A stretch of DNA of 64,000 bases from Lachnospiraceae bacterium (GTDB taxonomy: Bacteria; Bacillota; Clostridia; Lachnospirales; Lachnospiraceae), in assembly GCA_017482205.1 (NCBI GenBank), contig JAFUNK010000018.1, positions 1 through 64,000 of the forward strand, given 5' to 3'. This document shows positions 33,301-42,817 of this stretch, piece by piece (position 1 is the first letter of the stretch; every line of letters starts with the position of its first letter). The position numbers were made by a program, and so were the translations under genes. The notes below the pieces were generated by a model. It was given only the letters and a program-made list of their open reading frames with translations, did not search any database and was not told the origin of the DNA.

Positions 33301-34767
33301 ATGGAATTACGGTCATTGCTTGAAAAGTTAGAATATACGGTAGAAAACGGCACTTTGGATAAAGAAGTAAGTGCAGTAGTATACGATTCCAGAAAAGTAG
33401 AAAAGAACTGCCTGTTTATCTGTATTAAGGGCATGAACTTTGACGGACATGATTATGTAACAGAAGTGATAAATAAAGGTGCAGCGGTTTTGGTGGTAGA
33501 ACAGGAAATTGTGTTACCCCAGACAACGGACGTGACCGTGATTAAGGTGGCAGATACCCGCTATGCTATGGCGTTTATTTCCGCAGCGTGGTTTGGCAAC
33601 CCCGCAGAAAAATTAAAAGTCATCGGTATTACCGGCACCAAAGGCAAAACCACCACCACATACTTAGTGAAATCCATGCTGGAAAATGCAGGCAGGAAAG
33701 TGGGGCTTGTGGGCACTATTGAAACTATAATAGGTGACACCCATATTCATGCCAACAATACCACGCCTGAGTCTTATTTATTGCAGGAATATTTTAAGCA
33801 GATGGTGGATGCAGGCTGTGATACCGTTGTAATGGAAGTATCCTCACAGGGCTTAAAACTCCACCGCACACAGGGCTTTGTCTTTGATTACGGTATCTTT
33901 ACCAATTTGGAGCCCGACCATATCGGCGTGGGCGAGCATGCGGATTTTGAGGAATATCTGGCATGTAAGGGACTCTTGTTTAAGCAGTGTAAGGTGGGAC
34001 TGGTAAACGGCGATGATGCTCATTGCGACGCAGTGATTGCAGGTCACACCTGTACCATAGAGAAATTCGGTTTAAACAGTGGCAATGATTTAGTGGCAAC
34101 CAATTTGCAGTTAGTGAAAAAGCCCGGTGAACTGGGTGTATCTTTTACTACAAACGGCTTGCTTTCCATGGACGTGGAAGTTACTACACCGGGACGTTTC
34201 AGTGTATACAATGCACTGACCGCCATTGCCATTTGCAGACATTTTGGCGTATCAGAAGAGGACATTAAAAAAGCGTTACTGGCAGCAAAGGTAAAGGGCA
34301 GAATTGAAATGGTAAAGGTATCTGACGATTTTACCTTACTGATTGACTATGCCCACAACGCTATGAGTTTGGAGAGCCTGTTAAAATCCTTAAAGGAATA
34401 CGAGCCCAACAGACTGGTTTGCTTATTCGGCTGCGGAGGAAACCGCTCTAAGATACGCAGATACGAGATGGGAGAGGTTAGTGGCAACCTTGCGGATTTG
34501 ACCATCATTACTTCCGACAATCCCCGTTTTGAAGAACCGCAGGACATTATCGACGATATTAAAACCGGTATCGCTAAGACCAACGGCAAATACGTAGAAA
34601 TCTGTGACCGAAAAGAAGCCATCGCCTACGCTATCGACCACGGCGAGCCCGGAGACATCATCGTCCTTGCAGGCAAAGGTCACGAAGACTATCAGGAAAT
34701 CAAAGGTATCAAATATCCCATGGACGAGAGGAATTTGATAGCCGACATTTTAACAGAAAGAAATTAG
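33301..34767 (+). CDS. murE: UDP-MurNAc-tripeptide synthetase MurE (meso-DAP type)
   Basis: Mur ligase of 488 residues: N-terminal UDP-binding domain, ATP-binding motif GITGTKGKTTTTYL (about 110), central domain with FTNLEPDHIGVGEH, and the C-terminal specificity motif SDNPRFEEP. DNPR is typical of enzymes that add meso-diaminopimelate, in contrast to lysine-adding forms, so this organism probably has DAP-type peptidoglycan. It works in the cytoplasm on UDP-MurNAc-L-Ala-D-Glu. Unusually it stands apart from the mur genes at 54942-58799. Array C follows its stop. Confidence 0.96.
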   Translation: MELRSLLEKLEYTVENGTLDKEVSAVVYDSRKVEKNCLFICIKGMNFDGHDYVTEVINKGAAVLVVEQEIVLPQTTDVTVIKVADTRYAMAFISAAWFGNPAEKLKVIGITGTKGKTTTTYLVKSMLENAGRKVGLVGTIETIIGDTHIHANNTTPESYLLQEYFKQMVDAGCDTVVMEVSSQGLKLHRTQGFVFDYGIFTNLEPDHIGVGEHADFEEYLACKGLLFKQCKVGLVNGDDAHCDAVIAGHTCTIEKFGLNSGNDLVATNLQLVKKPGELGVSFTTNGLLSMDVEVTTPGRFSVYNALTAIAICRHFGVSEEDIKKALLAAKVKGRIEMVKVSDDFTLLIDYAHNAMSLESLLKSLKEYEPNRLVCLFGCGGNRSKIRRYEMGEVSGNLADLTIITSDNPRFEEPQDIIDDIKTGIAKTNGKYVEICDRKEAIAYAIDHGEPGDIIVLAGKGHEDYQEIKGIKYPMDERNLIADILTERN

Positions 34768-34805
34768 CCCAAGTACATCATTATAAAACGAAAAAGAGTT
34801 TTTTC

Positions 34806-35085
34806 TACCCACGAATACATTTTAAATGCTATATGGGTAGAAATATTTATGCAGAATACTGGCTTTTTCTACCCATGGACGATGTTATAGTACTGTTTGG
34901 GGAGAAGCTGAATGCATGTTTTCTGCCCATAATAGTCATAAAAGTATTGTTTGGGTAGAAAAGGCGGCAACAAATGGAAGAATTGTCTACCCATATGTGC
35001 CAAATGTATGGCTAATGGGTAGAAAGGAGACCAAAGATTAGGGGGATTTTCTGCCCACAAGCTATAAAAGTATGCTTTATGGGTA
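34806..35085. repeat. Array C: alternating TGGGTA/TACCCA half-sites, 64-bp period
   Basis: Minus-oriented sites (TACCCA or TGCCCA) start at 34806, 34870, 34924, 34988 and 35052; plus-oriented sites (TGGGTA, once TGGGGA) at 34834, 34898, 34952, 35016 and 35080. Spacings are 28-36-28-26-28-36-28-36-28. The 26 is the usual 36 shortened by exactly 10 bp. The plus-to-minus pair 34833-34843/34866-34876 is an 11-bp perfect stem (ATGGGTAGAAA). Two minus sites read TCTGCCC, which still pairs with GGGTAGA by G-U in RNA. It fills the 394-bp gap between murE and priA, where no gene is supported. Confidence 0.9.
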
Positions 35086-35161
35086 GAGGGATTGAGCAAT
35101 TTTTTGGGGGCAGACAGACTTATTGTTGCATTAAACATGGATTTTTGAAAGGAGGTCCCAC

Positions 35162-37411
35162 ATGGAAAAAATATACGCCGACGTGATAGTGGATATCGCC
35201 CATGAAAAAGTGGACCGTCCTTTTCAGTATCGTATCCCCGTAGACATGCGGGCAATCATCACCGAGGGTATGTGCGTACATGTACCTTTTGGCGCAGGAA
35301 ACAAGTTGTTAAAAGGCTATGTGACCGCCATTAAAGATACCCCGGATTTTGACCCGGAGCGTATCAAGGAAATAAAAGAGATAATTACCGGTGGTGTATC
35401 CGTGGAAGAAAAACAGATGCATCTGGCGGCGTTTTTAAAGCGCAATTACGGCTCCACCATGATACAGGCATTAAAGACCGTCTTACCGGCAAAGCAATCT
35501 GTAAAAGCCTTGGAAAAAAAGACGGTGAAGCTTTTAGTATCGGACAAAAGGGCAGAAGAATTTTTGTGGTTCTTTGAAAAGAAGCACCAGACTGCCAGAG
35601 CGAGACTACTAAAGGAACTGATGCAAAATAAAGAGTTACCCTATCTGTTGGTGACCGGCAAATTAAATATCAGCACACCTACCATCAAGGCATTGGAAGA
35701 GCAGGGTATTCTTTCCATAGAAGTGGAAAACATGTTTCGCAACCCGGTTCGCATCAATGACAGTACGGATGAGAGGAAACAATTAAGCACCTCTCAACAG
35801 GCAATCGTGGACGAAGTACTTACGGATTTTGATAATGATAAGAAAGGCACTTACCTGATACACGGCATTACCGGCAGCGGTAAAACCGAAGTGTATATGA
35901 ACCTGATTGAGGGCATACTGTTACGGGGCAGACAGGCGATTGTACTGATACCGGAAATTGCCCTGACATATCAGACTCTGATGCGGTTTTACAAGAGGTT
36001 CGGCAATCGGGTTTCCGTGATGAATTCTACGTTGTCTGCCGGAGAAAAGTTTGACCAGTGTGAAAGGGCAAAGAGGGGCGAAATTGATGTGATTATCGGT
36101 CCCCGTTCCGCACTTTTTACGCCTTTTCCCAATATCGGACTTATCATTATGGATGAGGAACACGAACCCAGCTACAAAAGCGAGGGTACGCCCAAATACC
36201 ATGCCAGGGAGACCGCCGAAGAGGTGGCACGCATGCATGGTGCAAGTTTAGTGTTGGGTTCGGCAACCCCTTCCCTGGAGGCCTATTATCGGGCAAAGAA
36301 GGGCGAATACAAGCTGTTTACTTTAACGGAACGTTTAACAGGCGGTAGCCTCCCTTTGGTACATACCGTGGATTTGCGGGAGGAATTAAAATCAGGTAAC
36401 CGTTCCATTTTCAGTATAAAGTTACAGGAACTGATGACTGACCGCCTTAATAAGAAACAGCAGATTATGTTGTTTTTAAACCGAAGAGGATATGCGGGAT
36501 TTATTTCCTGCCGTTCCTGCGGGCATGTAATGAAATGTCCCCACTGCGATGTATCTTTATCGGAGCATTGGGGCGGCAGACTGGTATGTCATTACTGTGG
36601 GTACGAAGAACCTGCCGTGAAGCTATGTCCTTCCTGTGGTTCCAAATATATTTCAGGTTTTAAGGCAGGTACACAGCAGATTGAGGAAAAGGTAAAGGCG
36701 TTGTATCCACAGGCCCGTGTCCTTCGTATGGATGCGGACACTACCAGACAGAAAGAGAGCTATGAAAAGATTTTAGCGGCTTTTGCAAATAGGGAAGCCG
36801 ATATTCTGATTGGTACACAGATGATTGTAAAAGGACACGATTTTCCCAATGTCACACTGGTAGGTGTACTGGCGGCAGATTTGTCCTTATCCGTAGGGGA
36901 TTACAGGGCAGGAGAGAGAACCTTCCAGTTATTGACCCAGGCAGCCGGCAGAGCAGGCAGAGGCGAATTGCCCGGAGAGGTAGTCATTCAGACCTATCAG
37001 CCGGAAAATCCCTGCGTGGTACATGCGGCAAATCAGGCATATGAAGATTTTTATGAGGAAGAAATTCTTTACAGGGAGCTGCTTCGGTATCCGCCGGTAT
37101 GCAATATGATGGCGGTACAGATTTTTGCAAAGGATGAGGAAAGCGGAGCAAGGCTTTCGGAAGAACTGGCGGAACTGGCTAAATCCTTTAAAGACCCCAC
37201 CGAGAGAGCTGACAAGGGACTTTTGGTTATCGGACCTGCACCGGCGGCAATCGGAAAGGTTAATGATATTTTTAGATTTGTATTCTATGTAAAATACGAA
37301 AAATATGATACACTGGTTGAGGTGAAGGATAAGCTGGAAGAGAAAGCAAGTTTCTTGCAATTAAAAAATGAAATCGTGCAGATTGATTTCAACCCGGTAA
37401 ATCTGTTTTAA
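35162..37411 (+). CDS. priA: Primosomal helicase PriA
   Basis: The 749-residue protein has an N-terminal DNA-binding part (1-200), Walker A GITGSGKTE, the DEEH box (IIMDEEHEPSYKSEG), a zinc-binding insertion of eight cysteines (CRSCGHVMKCPHCD, CHYCGYEEPAVKLCPSCG) and C-terminal helicase motifs (QAAGRAGRG). PriA reloads the replicative helicase at stalled forks. ATG 35162 follows AAAGGAGG. It heads a likely operon with def, fmt and following genes. Confidence 0.96.
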   Translation: MEKIYADVIVDIAHEKVDRPFQYRIPVDMRAIITEGMCVHVPFGAGNKLLKGYVTAIKDTPDFDPERIKEIKEIITGGVSVEEKQMHLAAFLKRNYGSTMIQALKTVLPAKQSVKALEKKTVKLLVSDKRAEEFLWFFEKKHQTARARLLKELMQNKELPYLLVTGKLNISTPTIKALEEQGILSIEVENMFRNPVRINDSTDERKQLSTSQQAIVDEVLTDFDNDKKGTYLIHGITGSGKTEVYMNLIEGILLRGRQAIVLIPEIALTYQTLMRFYKRFGNRVSVMNSTLSAGEKFDQCERAKRGEIDVIIGPRSALFTPFPNIGLIIMDEEHEPSYKSEGTPKYHARETAEEVARMHGASLVLGSATPSLEAYYRAKKGEYKLFTLTERLTGGSLPLVHTVDLREELKSGNRSIFSIKLQELMTDRLNKKQQIMLFLNRRGYAGFISCRSCGHVMKCPHCDVSLSEHWGGRLVCHYCGYEEPAVKLCPSCGSKYISGFKAGTQQIEEKVKALYPQARVLRMDADTTRQKESYEKILAAFANREADILIGTQMIVKGHDFPNVTLVGVLAADLSLSVGDYRAGERTFQLLTQAAGRAGRGELPGEVVIQTYQPENPCVVHAANQAYEDFYEEEILYRELLRYPPVCNMMAVQIFAKDEESGARLSEELAELAKSFKDPTERADKGLLVIGPAPAAIGKVNDIFRFVFYVKYEKYDTLVEVKDKLEEKASFLQLKNEIVQIDFNPVNLF

Positions 37412-37502
37412 CAGACAGGATGTATAAGCAGTAGAAACTATACAGCTACATTAAAAAGAATATTCGTATAAATAAATTTGCAGAGAAGAGAGGATAAAAA
37501 TT

Positions 37503-37991
37503 ATGGCACTGAGAAATATCAGAGAAATGGGAGATGAGGTTTTAAACAAGCCTTGTAAAGAAATAAAGGAGATGACCCCCAGACTGCGTGAGCTGATTGA
37601 AGACATGATAGATACCATGTATGAAGCAAACGGCGTAGGTTTGGCAGCACCGCAGGTAGGTGTTTTAAAAAGAGTGGTGGTTATTGACGTAACCGGCGAA
37701 GACCTTTTTGTAATGATTAACCCTGAGATTTTAGAAACCGATGGTGAACAGACCGGACATGAGGGTTGCCTTAGTGTACCCGGCAAATCAGGTATTGTAA
37801 CCAGACCTAACTATGTAAAGGCAAGAGCATTGGATATCGATATGCAGCCCTATGAGGTGGAAGCAGAAGAACTCTTTGCACGTGCCATCTGCCATGAATT
37901 GGATCACTTGGACGGTCATTTATATGTAGAAAAAGTAGAAGGCAGTCTGGTAGATGTAACTGCTGATGAAGAAGAGGATGAAGAAGAATGA
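37503..37991 (+). CDS. def: Peptide deformylase
   Basis: Metalloprotease of 162 residues that removes formyl from nascent proteins. The three family motifs are present: GVGLAAPQVG, EGCLSVPG (metal-ligand Cys) and ICHELDHLDG (HExxH). The acidic tail (EEEDEEE) is extra. It overlaps fmt by 4 nt (ATGA), which couples formyl removal and formyl addition genes. Confidence 0.97.
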   Translation: MALRNIREMGDEVLNKPCKEIKEMTPRLRELIEDMIDTMYEANGVGLAAPQVGVLKRVVVIDVTGEDLFVMINPEILETDGEQTGHEGCLSVPGKSGIVTRPNYVKARALDIDMQPYEVEAEELFARAICHELDHLDGHLYVEKVEGSLVDVTADEEEDEEE

Positions 37992-38953
37992 GTTTAAAAA
38001 TTGTTTTTATGGGAACGCCCGATTTTGCAGTAGGAGCACTTCAGGCGTTGATAGAAGCGGGACATGAAATTGTGGCTGTAGTTACCCAGCCCGATAAGGC
38101 AAAGGGCAGAAGCGGTAAGCTTTCTTTTTCACCGGTAAAAGAATGTGCACTGGAAAACGGTCTTCCTGTTTTTCAACCGGAGCGCATTAAAAGACCGGAA
38201 GCAGTGGCTGAACTTAAAAAGTATGAAGCAGATATTTTTGTGGTAGCTGCATTTGGACAGATTTTATCCAAAGAGATTTTAGATATGCCTCGTTTAGGCT
38301 GTATCAATATTCATGCCTCCCTGTTGCCCAAGTACCGTGGTTCCAGTCCTATTCAGTGGTCGGTAATTAACGGAGAGGAAAAGACCGGCGTTACCATTCA
38401 GCAGATGAATGAGGGCGTAGATACGGGAGATATTTTATATCAGAAAGAAATTGTATTGGATAAAAAAGAAACCGGAGAGTCCTTGTTTGACAGACTTGCA
38501 GTGTTAGGTGCAGAGGCAGTGGTGGAAGTGCTTCCTCTTATAGAAGAAGGAAAAGTAACACCTGTGCCTCAAAATCACGAAGAAGCTACCCATACCGTTA
38601 TGCTGGATAAGGCGATGGGACATATGGATTTTACAAAAAATGCCATCGAACTGGAACGTCTTGTAAGAGGATTAAATTCTTGGCCCAGTGCGTATACTTA
38701 TTTTGATGGCAAACAGTTAAAAATCTGGGAAAGTGATTTGTGTGAGGAAGAGGAACTTTCAGACGAGGAACAGGTATATGTGAAGAATGCCAAGCCCGGC
38801 GAGGTGGTAAAGGTAGAAAAGAACCGTTTTGCTGTAGCCTGCGGAAACGGTGCACTCTGGATTACTTCTTTGCAGTTAGAAGGCAAAAAACGTATGTCCA
38901 CCCATGATTTTTTACTGGGTAATGCCATGGAAAAAGGCATGGTTTTAGGCTAA
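37988..38953 (+). CDS. fmt: Methionyl-tRNA formyltransferase
   Basis: The 321-residue enzyme formylates initiator Met-tRNA with 10-formyl-tetrahydrofolate. It shows the formyltransferase core with VVTQPDKAKGR, the catalytic HASLLPKYRGSSPI loop and VTIQQMNEGVDTGDIL, plus a C-terminal OB domain. Start ATG 37988 overlaps the def stop. YugP-like gene follows after 13 nt with AAAGGAGG. Confidence 0.97.
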   Translation: MSLKIVFMGTPDFAVGALQALIEAGHEIVAVVTQPDKAKGRSGKLSFSPVKECALENGLPVFQPERIKRPEAVAELKKYEADIFVVAAFGQILSKEILDMPRLGCINIHASLLPKYRGSSPIQWSVINGEEKTGVTIQQMNEGVDTGDILYQKEIVLDKKETGESLFDRLAVLGAEAVVEVLPLIEEGKVTPVPQNHEEATHTVMLDKAMGHMDFTKNAIELERLVRGLNSWPSAYTYFDGKQLKIWESDLCEEEELSDEEQVYVKNAKPGEVVKVEKNRFAVACGNGALWITSLQLEGKKRMSTHDFLLGNAMEKGMVLG

Positions 38954-38966
38954 AAGGAGGAATTTT

Positions 38967-39671
38967 ATGCCCTATTATTACTATTATTATGACCCAACAT
39001 ATATATTGGTACTTATAGGTGCCATTCTTTGTATTCTTGCAAGTGTGTGGGTAAACAGCTCCATGAAAAAATATCACGGAGTACGAAACAGCAGAGGCAT
39101 TACCGGTGCACAGGCTGCGGAGCGTATTTTGCAGCAGGCAGGTATTTATGATGTAAGAATAGAGTGTCTGGGCAAGGGAAGCGGTGACCATTATGACCCC
39201 AGAAGTAAGACTGTCAGACTTTCCTATGAAAACTTTAATTATGCTACGGTAACGGCAGTGGCGGTGGCAGCCCATGAATGCGGACATGCAAAGCAACACA
39301 ATGAAGGCTATGCATTTCTCAAGTTTCGTTCCACACTGGTGCCGGTGGTAAATATTGCCAGTAAATTAGGTATTCCGCTGGTTTTGCTGGGAATTCTTTT
39401 AAGTTTTAATCAGGTGCTGATTCAGATTGGTATATGGGCGTTTGCCTTGGCGGTATTGTTTCAGTTGATTACTTTACCGGTAGAATTTAATGCATCAAGC
39501 AGAGCATTGCAGTCTGCAGAAAGCCTGGGACTTTTGGGAGAAACCGAACATGCGGGAGCAAAGAAGGTGCTGACAGCAGCGGCAATGACTTATGTGGCAG
39601 CAGCGGCTTCTTCGATTTTGCAGCTTTTACGTATTGTATTGTTATCCGGTGGAAACAGAAGGCGGGATTAG
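38967..39671 (+). CDS. YugP-type membrane zinc metallopeptidase
   Basis: A 234-residue membrane protein: Tyr-rich start, first membrane helix (10-30), a domain with AAHECGHAKQ (HExxH-type zinc site, about residues 97-105), then helices at about 125-175. The family (DUF2268-unrelated neutral zinc peptidase, B. subtilis YugP) is conserved in Firmicutes and of unknown substrate. Its place between fmt and rsmB is typical in clostridia. Confidence 0.92.
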   Translation: MPYYYYYYDPTYILVLIGAILCILASVWVNSSMKKYHGVRNSRGITGAQAAERILQQAGIYDVRIECLGKGSGDHYDPRSKTVRLSYENFNYATVTAVAVAAHECGHAKQHNEGYAFLKFRSTLVPVVNIASKLGIPLVLLGILLSFNQVLIQIGIWAFALAVLFQLITLPVEFNASSRALQSAESLGLLGETEHAGAKKVLTAAAMTYVAAAASSILQLLRIVLLSGGNRRRD

Positions 39672-39674
39672 GAT

Positions 39675-41018
39675 ATGGAAAATACCAGAGAAATTGTACT
39701 GGACATGCTTTTGGCAGTGGACAGGGAGGAAGCCTATTCCCATCAGATTATCAGGGATGTGCTTTTAAAATATGATTATTTGTCGGGTCAGGAAAAGGCC
39801 TTTATGAAAAGACTTTTTGAAGGCACCATCGAGAGAAGAATGGAACTGGATTATGTGTTAAACGCTATATCCAGTGTGCCTGTAAAGAAAATGAAGCCAC
39901 TTATCCGTAATCTTTTGCGTATGAGTGCGTATCAGATTTTATACATGGACAGCGTACCCAATGCGGCAGCAGTCAGTGAAGCGGTAAAACTGGCGGCAAA
40001 GAGAAAATTTATCAATTTAAAAGGCTTTGTAAACGGTATATTACGTCGTCTGGCAGCAGGGACGGAGATACCCATGCCTTCGGAGGAAAAAGAACCAATA
40101 AACTTTTTATCAGTTACTTATTCCATGCCGGAATGGATTGTAGAGCATTTTTTAGAAAGCTATTCTTATGAAGACACTAAAAAATTATTGGGCAAAATGC
40201 TGGCAGTCAGACCGGTAACCATCCGGTTTACAGCCGTGTCCGATGTAGAAAAAGAAGCCTTGATAAAAGAGATGGAAGCAACGGATGTGGAAGTAGTGGC
40301 ACATCCCTACATCCCACAGGCATATTACCTGCATAATTGTGAAAACATTGCAGATTTGCCGGGCTTTTTGCAGGGAAAGTTTACCGTACAGGATGCCAGC
40401 TCCATGTTGGCAGTGGCAGCGGCGGGAATTAAGCAGGGGGACAAAGTGCTGGATATGTGTGCAGCTCCCGGCGGTAAAACCATGCTGGCAGCAGAGTATG
40501 CAGGAGCAGGCGGTTTCGTGGAAGCCAGGGATGTTTCTGATTACAAGGTAGAATTGATTGAAGAAAATCTGCAAAGAATGGGACTTACCAATATAAATGT
40601 GAGAGTACAGGATGCTACGCTGGCAGATAAGACTATGACGGAATGGGCTGATGTGGTATTGGCAGATGTGCCCTGTTCCGGATTAGGCGTTATGGGTAAA
40701 AAGCGTGACATTAAGTACCGCCAGAAAGAAGAGGCACTTACGGAAATTGTAACGCTTCAAAAGGAGATTCTTAAAAATGCAGTTTCTTATATAAAGCTGG
40801 GAGGGGTATTGTTGTACAGCACATGTACCATTAACCCTGCGGAAAATGAAGAGATGGTTGCTTTTGCCAAAAAGGAACTGGGGCTTACCTGTGAGTCCGT
40901 AGAAGAATATGTAAAGGGGCTGCCGGGCATAGAAACCGCATCGGAAGGTTACATACAGCTTTTGCCCCATGTGCACGATACGGACGGTTTCTTTTTTGCG
41001 AGGTTTAGAAAGGTATAA
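39675..41018 (+). CDS. rsmB: 16S rRNA m5C967 methyltransferase RsmB
   Basis: The 447-residue protein has an N-terminal NusB-like RNA-binding domain (1-140) and a C-terminal SAM-dependent methyltransferase with DMCAAPGGKT, ADVPCSGLGVMGKKRDI (catalytic Pro-Cys) and STCTINPAEN (second Cys). It methylates cytosine 967 of 16S rRNA. It starts 3 nt after the YugP-like stop and ends 5 nt before rlmN, within one operon. Confidence 0.96.
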   Translation: MENTREIVLDMLLAVDREEAYSHQIIRDVLLKYDYLSGQEKAFMKRLFEGTIERRMELDYVLNAISSVPVKKMKPLIRNLLRMSAYQILYMDSVPNAAAVSEAVKLAAKRKFINLKGFVNGILRRLAAGTEIPMPSEEKEPINFLSVTYSMPEWIVEHFLESYSYEDTKKLLGKMLAVRPVTIRFTAVSDVEKEALIKEMEATDVEVVAHPYIPQAYYLHNCENIADLPGFLQGKFTVQDASSMLAVAAAGIKQGDKVLDMCAAPGGKTMLAAEYAGAGGFVEARDVSDYKVELIEENLQRMGLTNINVRVQDATLADKTMTEWADVVLADVPCSGLGVMGKKRDIKYRQKEEALTEIVTLQKEILKNAVSYIKLGGVLLYSTCTINPAENEEMVAFAKKELGLTCESVEEYVKGLPGIETASEGYIQLLPHVHDTDGFFFARFRKV

Positions 41019-41023
41019 TAACC

Positions 41024-42097
41024 ATGACAAAAAAAGATATAAAATCCATGACACTGGATGAGCTGATTTTAGAAATGGAAACTTTGGGTGAAAAAAAGTT
41101 CCGTGCAAAGCAGTGTTATGAATGGATGCATAAAAGACAAGCCCGCAGTTTTTCTGAGATGAGCAATCTTTCAAAGGATTTCAGGGAAAAATGTGGGAAT
41201 ACTTATGAGTATACGGCTTTGGAAGCCGTTGACGTACAGGAATCCAAACTGGATGGCACCAAGAAGTTTTTGTTCAGACTTTCTGATGACAATGTGGTGG
41301 AAAGCGTATTTATGCGGTACAAGCATGGCAACTCCGTGTGTATTTCTTCTCAGGTGGGCTGCAGGATGGGATGTAAGTTCTGTGCCTCCACATTGGACGG
41401 TCTGGAGAGAAATTTAACGGCAGCAGAAATGCTGGACCAAATTTATGCCATTACCTTGTTGACCGGTGAGAGAGTTTCCAATGTAGTGGTGATGGGAACG
41501 GGAGAGCCCCTTGATAATTATGACAATCTGCTTCGTTTTATCCGTATTCTGACGGATGAAAACGGACTCAATATCAGCCAGCGTAATGTGACAGTATCTA
41601 CTTGCGGACTGGTGCCCAAAATGTATGAATTGGCAGAAGAAAATTTACAGATTACCTTAGCTTTATCCCTGCATGCATCTACGGACGAAAAGCGTAAGGA
41701 ACTGATGCCCATAGCCAATAAGTACAGTATTGCAGAGCTGATGGCTGCATGTAAAAACTATTTTGAAAAAACAGGCCGCCGTATTACCTTTGAATACAGT
41801 CTGGTTGGCGGAGTGAATGATACGGACGAGGATGCAAGGCGTTTGGTGCAGTTGGCGTCACCGCTTTGCTGCCATATCAATCTGATTCCGGTGAATCCCA
41901 TAAAAGAGAGGGATTTTGTTCAGTCAGAGACACGAAGAATAGAAGCATTTAAAAATAAACTTGAAAAAAACAAAATAAACGTTACAATAAGAAGAGAAAT
42001 GGGGCGGGACATTGACGGTGCCTGCGGCCAGCTTCGAAGAAGACATATACTTGCAAATAAGGAGACCGACGGTGTTAAAGACGTTTTCCATAACTGA
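41024..42097 (+). CDS. rlmN: Dual-specificity 23S rRNA/tRNA methyltransferase RlmN
   Basis: Radical SAM methyltransferase of 357 residues for position C2 of adenosine 2503 in 23S rRNA and A37 in tRNA. Visible: an N-terminal HhH-like domain, the cluster motif CRMGCKFC (CxxxCxxC), GTGEPLDNYDN, and the resolving cysteine in DIDGACGQL near the C-terminus. Its 3' end overlaps the start of prpC by 26 nt. Confidence 0.97.
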   Translation: MTKKDIKSMTLDELILEMETLGEKKFRAKQCYEWMHKRQARSFSEMSNLSKDFREKCGNTYEYTALEAVDVQESKLDGTKKFLFRLSDDNVVESVFMRYKHGNSVCISSQVGCRMGCKFCASTLDGLERNLTAAEMLDQIYAITLLTGERVSNVVVMGTGEPLDNYDNLLRFIRILTDENGLNISQRNVTVSTCGLVPKMYELAEENLQITLALSLHASTDEKRKELMPIANKYSIAELMAACKNYFEKTGRRITFEYSLVGGVNDTDEDARRLVQLASPLCCHINLIPVNPIKERDFVQSETRRIEAFKNKLEKNKINVTIRREMGRDIDGACGQLRRRHILANKETDGVKDVFHN

Positions 42098-42803
42098 CAT
42101 AGGAAAGAGACGAAAACTGAATCAGGATTATGTTTATACTTCTGAAAGACCTGTAGGAAATCTGCCCAATGTATTTATTGTGGCAGATGGCATGGGTGGA
42201 CATAATGCGGGGGATTATGCTTCCAAATATACAGTAGAGACAATAGTCAGGGAGATTGCAGCTTCCTTTGAGGTAAATCCGGAGAAGATACTTGCAAAGG
42301 CAATAGAGGTTGCCAATGAAGATATTATCCGGCTAGCCAGAGAGAATGTAGAAATGGAAGGTATGGGTACTACCGTGGTGGCTGCCACCTGCATGGGTAA
42401 GTATTTAAGAGTTGCCAATGTAGGAGATTCCAGACTATATGTCGTAGGGGAGAAAATTACACAGATAACCAGGGATCATTCCCTTGTAGAGGAAATGGTC
42501 AGGATGGGAGGAATTGACAGGGAAACAGCTCGCAATCATCCTGATAAAAATATCATTACAAGGGCCATCGGTGCTACTGAAAAAGTAGAGGTTGACTTTT
42601 TTGATGTGGAATTAAAACCGGGGGAAATTGTTTTAATGTGTTCTGACGGTTTGACCAATATGCTGGAAGATGAAGAAATCCGTATGATTTTAAACGGACA
42701 GAGAGATATTGTGGAAAAAGCAGAAGAACTGGTCAAAGCCGCAAACAACAACGGCGGTAAGGATAATATTGCAGTTGTATTGATTGAGCCGTTTGCAGAA
42801 TAG
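42072..42803 (+). CDS. prpC: PP2C-type Ser/Thr phosphatase
   Basis: A phosphatase of 243 residues with the PPM/PP2C metal motifs: RKLNQDYVY, VADGMGGHNAG, GMGTTVVAA, GDSRLYV, DHSLVEEMV and CSDGLTNML, ending in NGGKDNIAVVLIE. It reverses phosphorylation by the kinase encoded next. I choose GTG 42072, 7-8 nt after AAGGAG (42059), giving VLKTFSITDIG; the ATG at 42012 would put 20 unrelated residues in front and lies deep inside rlmN. Translational coupling to rlmN is likely. Confidence 0.93.
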   Translation: MLKTFSITDIGKRRKLNQDYVYTSERPVGNLPNVFIVADGMGGHNAGDYASKYTVETIVREIAASFEVNPEKILAKAIEVANEDIIRLARENVEMEGMGTTVVAATCMGKYLRVANVGDSRLYVVGEKITQITRDHSLVEEMVRMGGIDRETARNHPDKNIITRAIGATEKVEVDFFDVELKPGEIVLMCSDGLTNMLEDEEIRMILNGQRDIVEKAEELVKAANNNGGKDNIAVVLIEPFAE

Positions 42804-42817
42804 TTAAGGAGTTTGTA

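Noticed and set aside
34869-35255. 128-codon minus-strand frame over array C
   Set aside because: Overlaps the start of priA and the array; no ribosome site.
42012-42071. Upstream ATG start for prpC
   Set aside because: Adds 20 residues with no PP2C character and lies inside rlmN; GTG 42072 has the better ribosome site.
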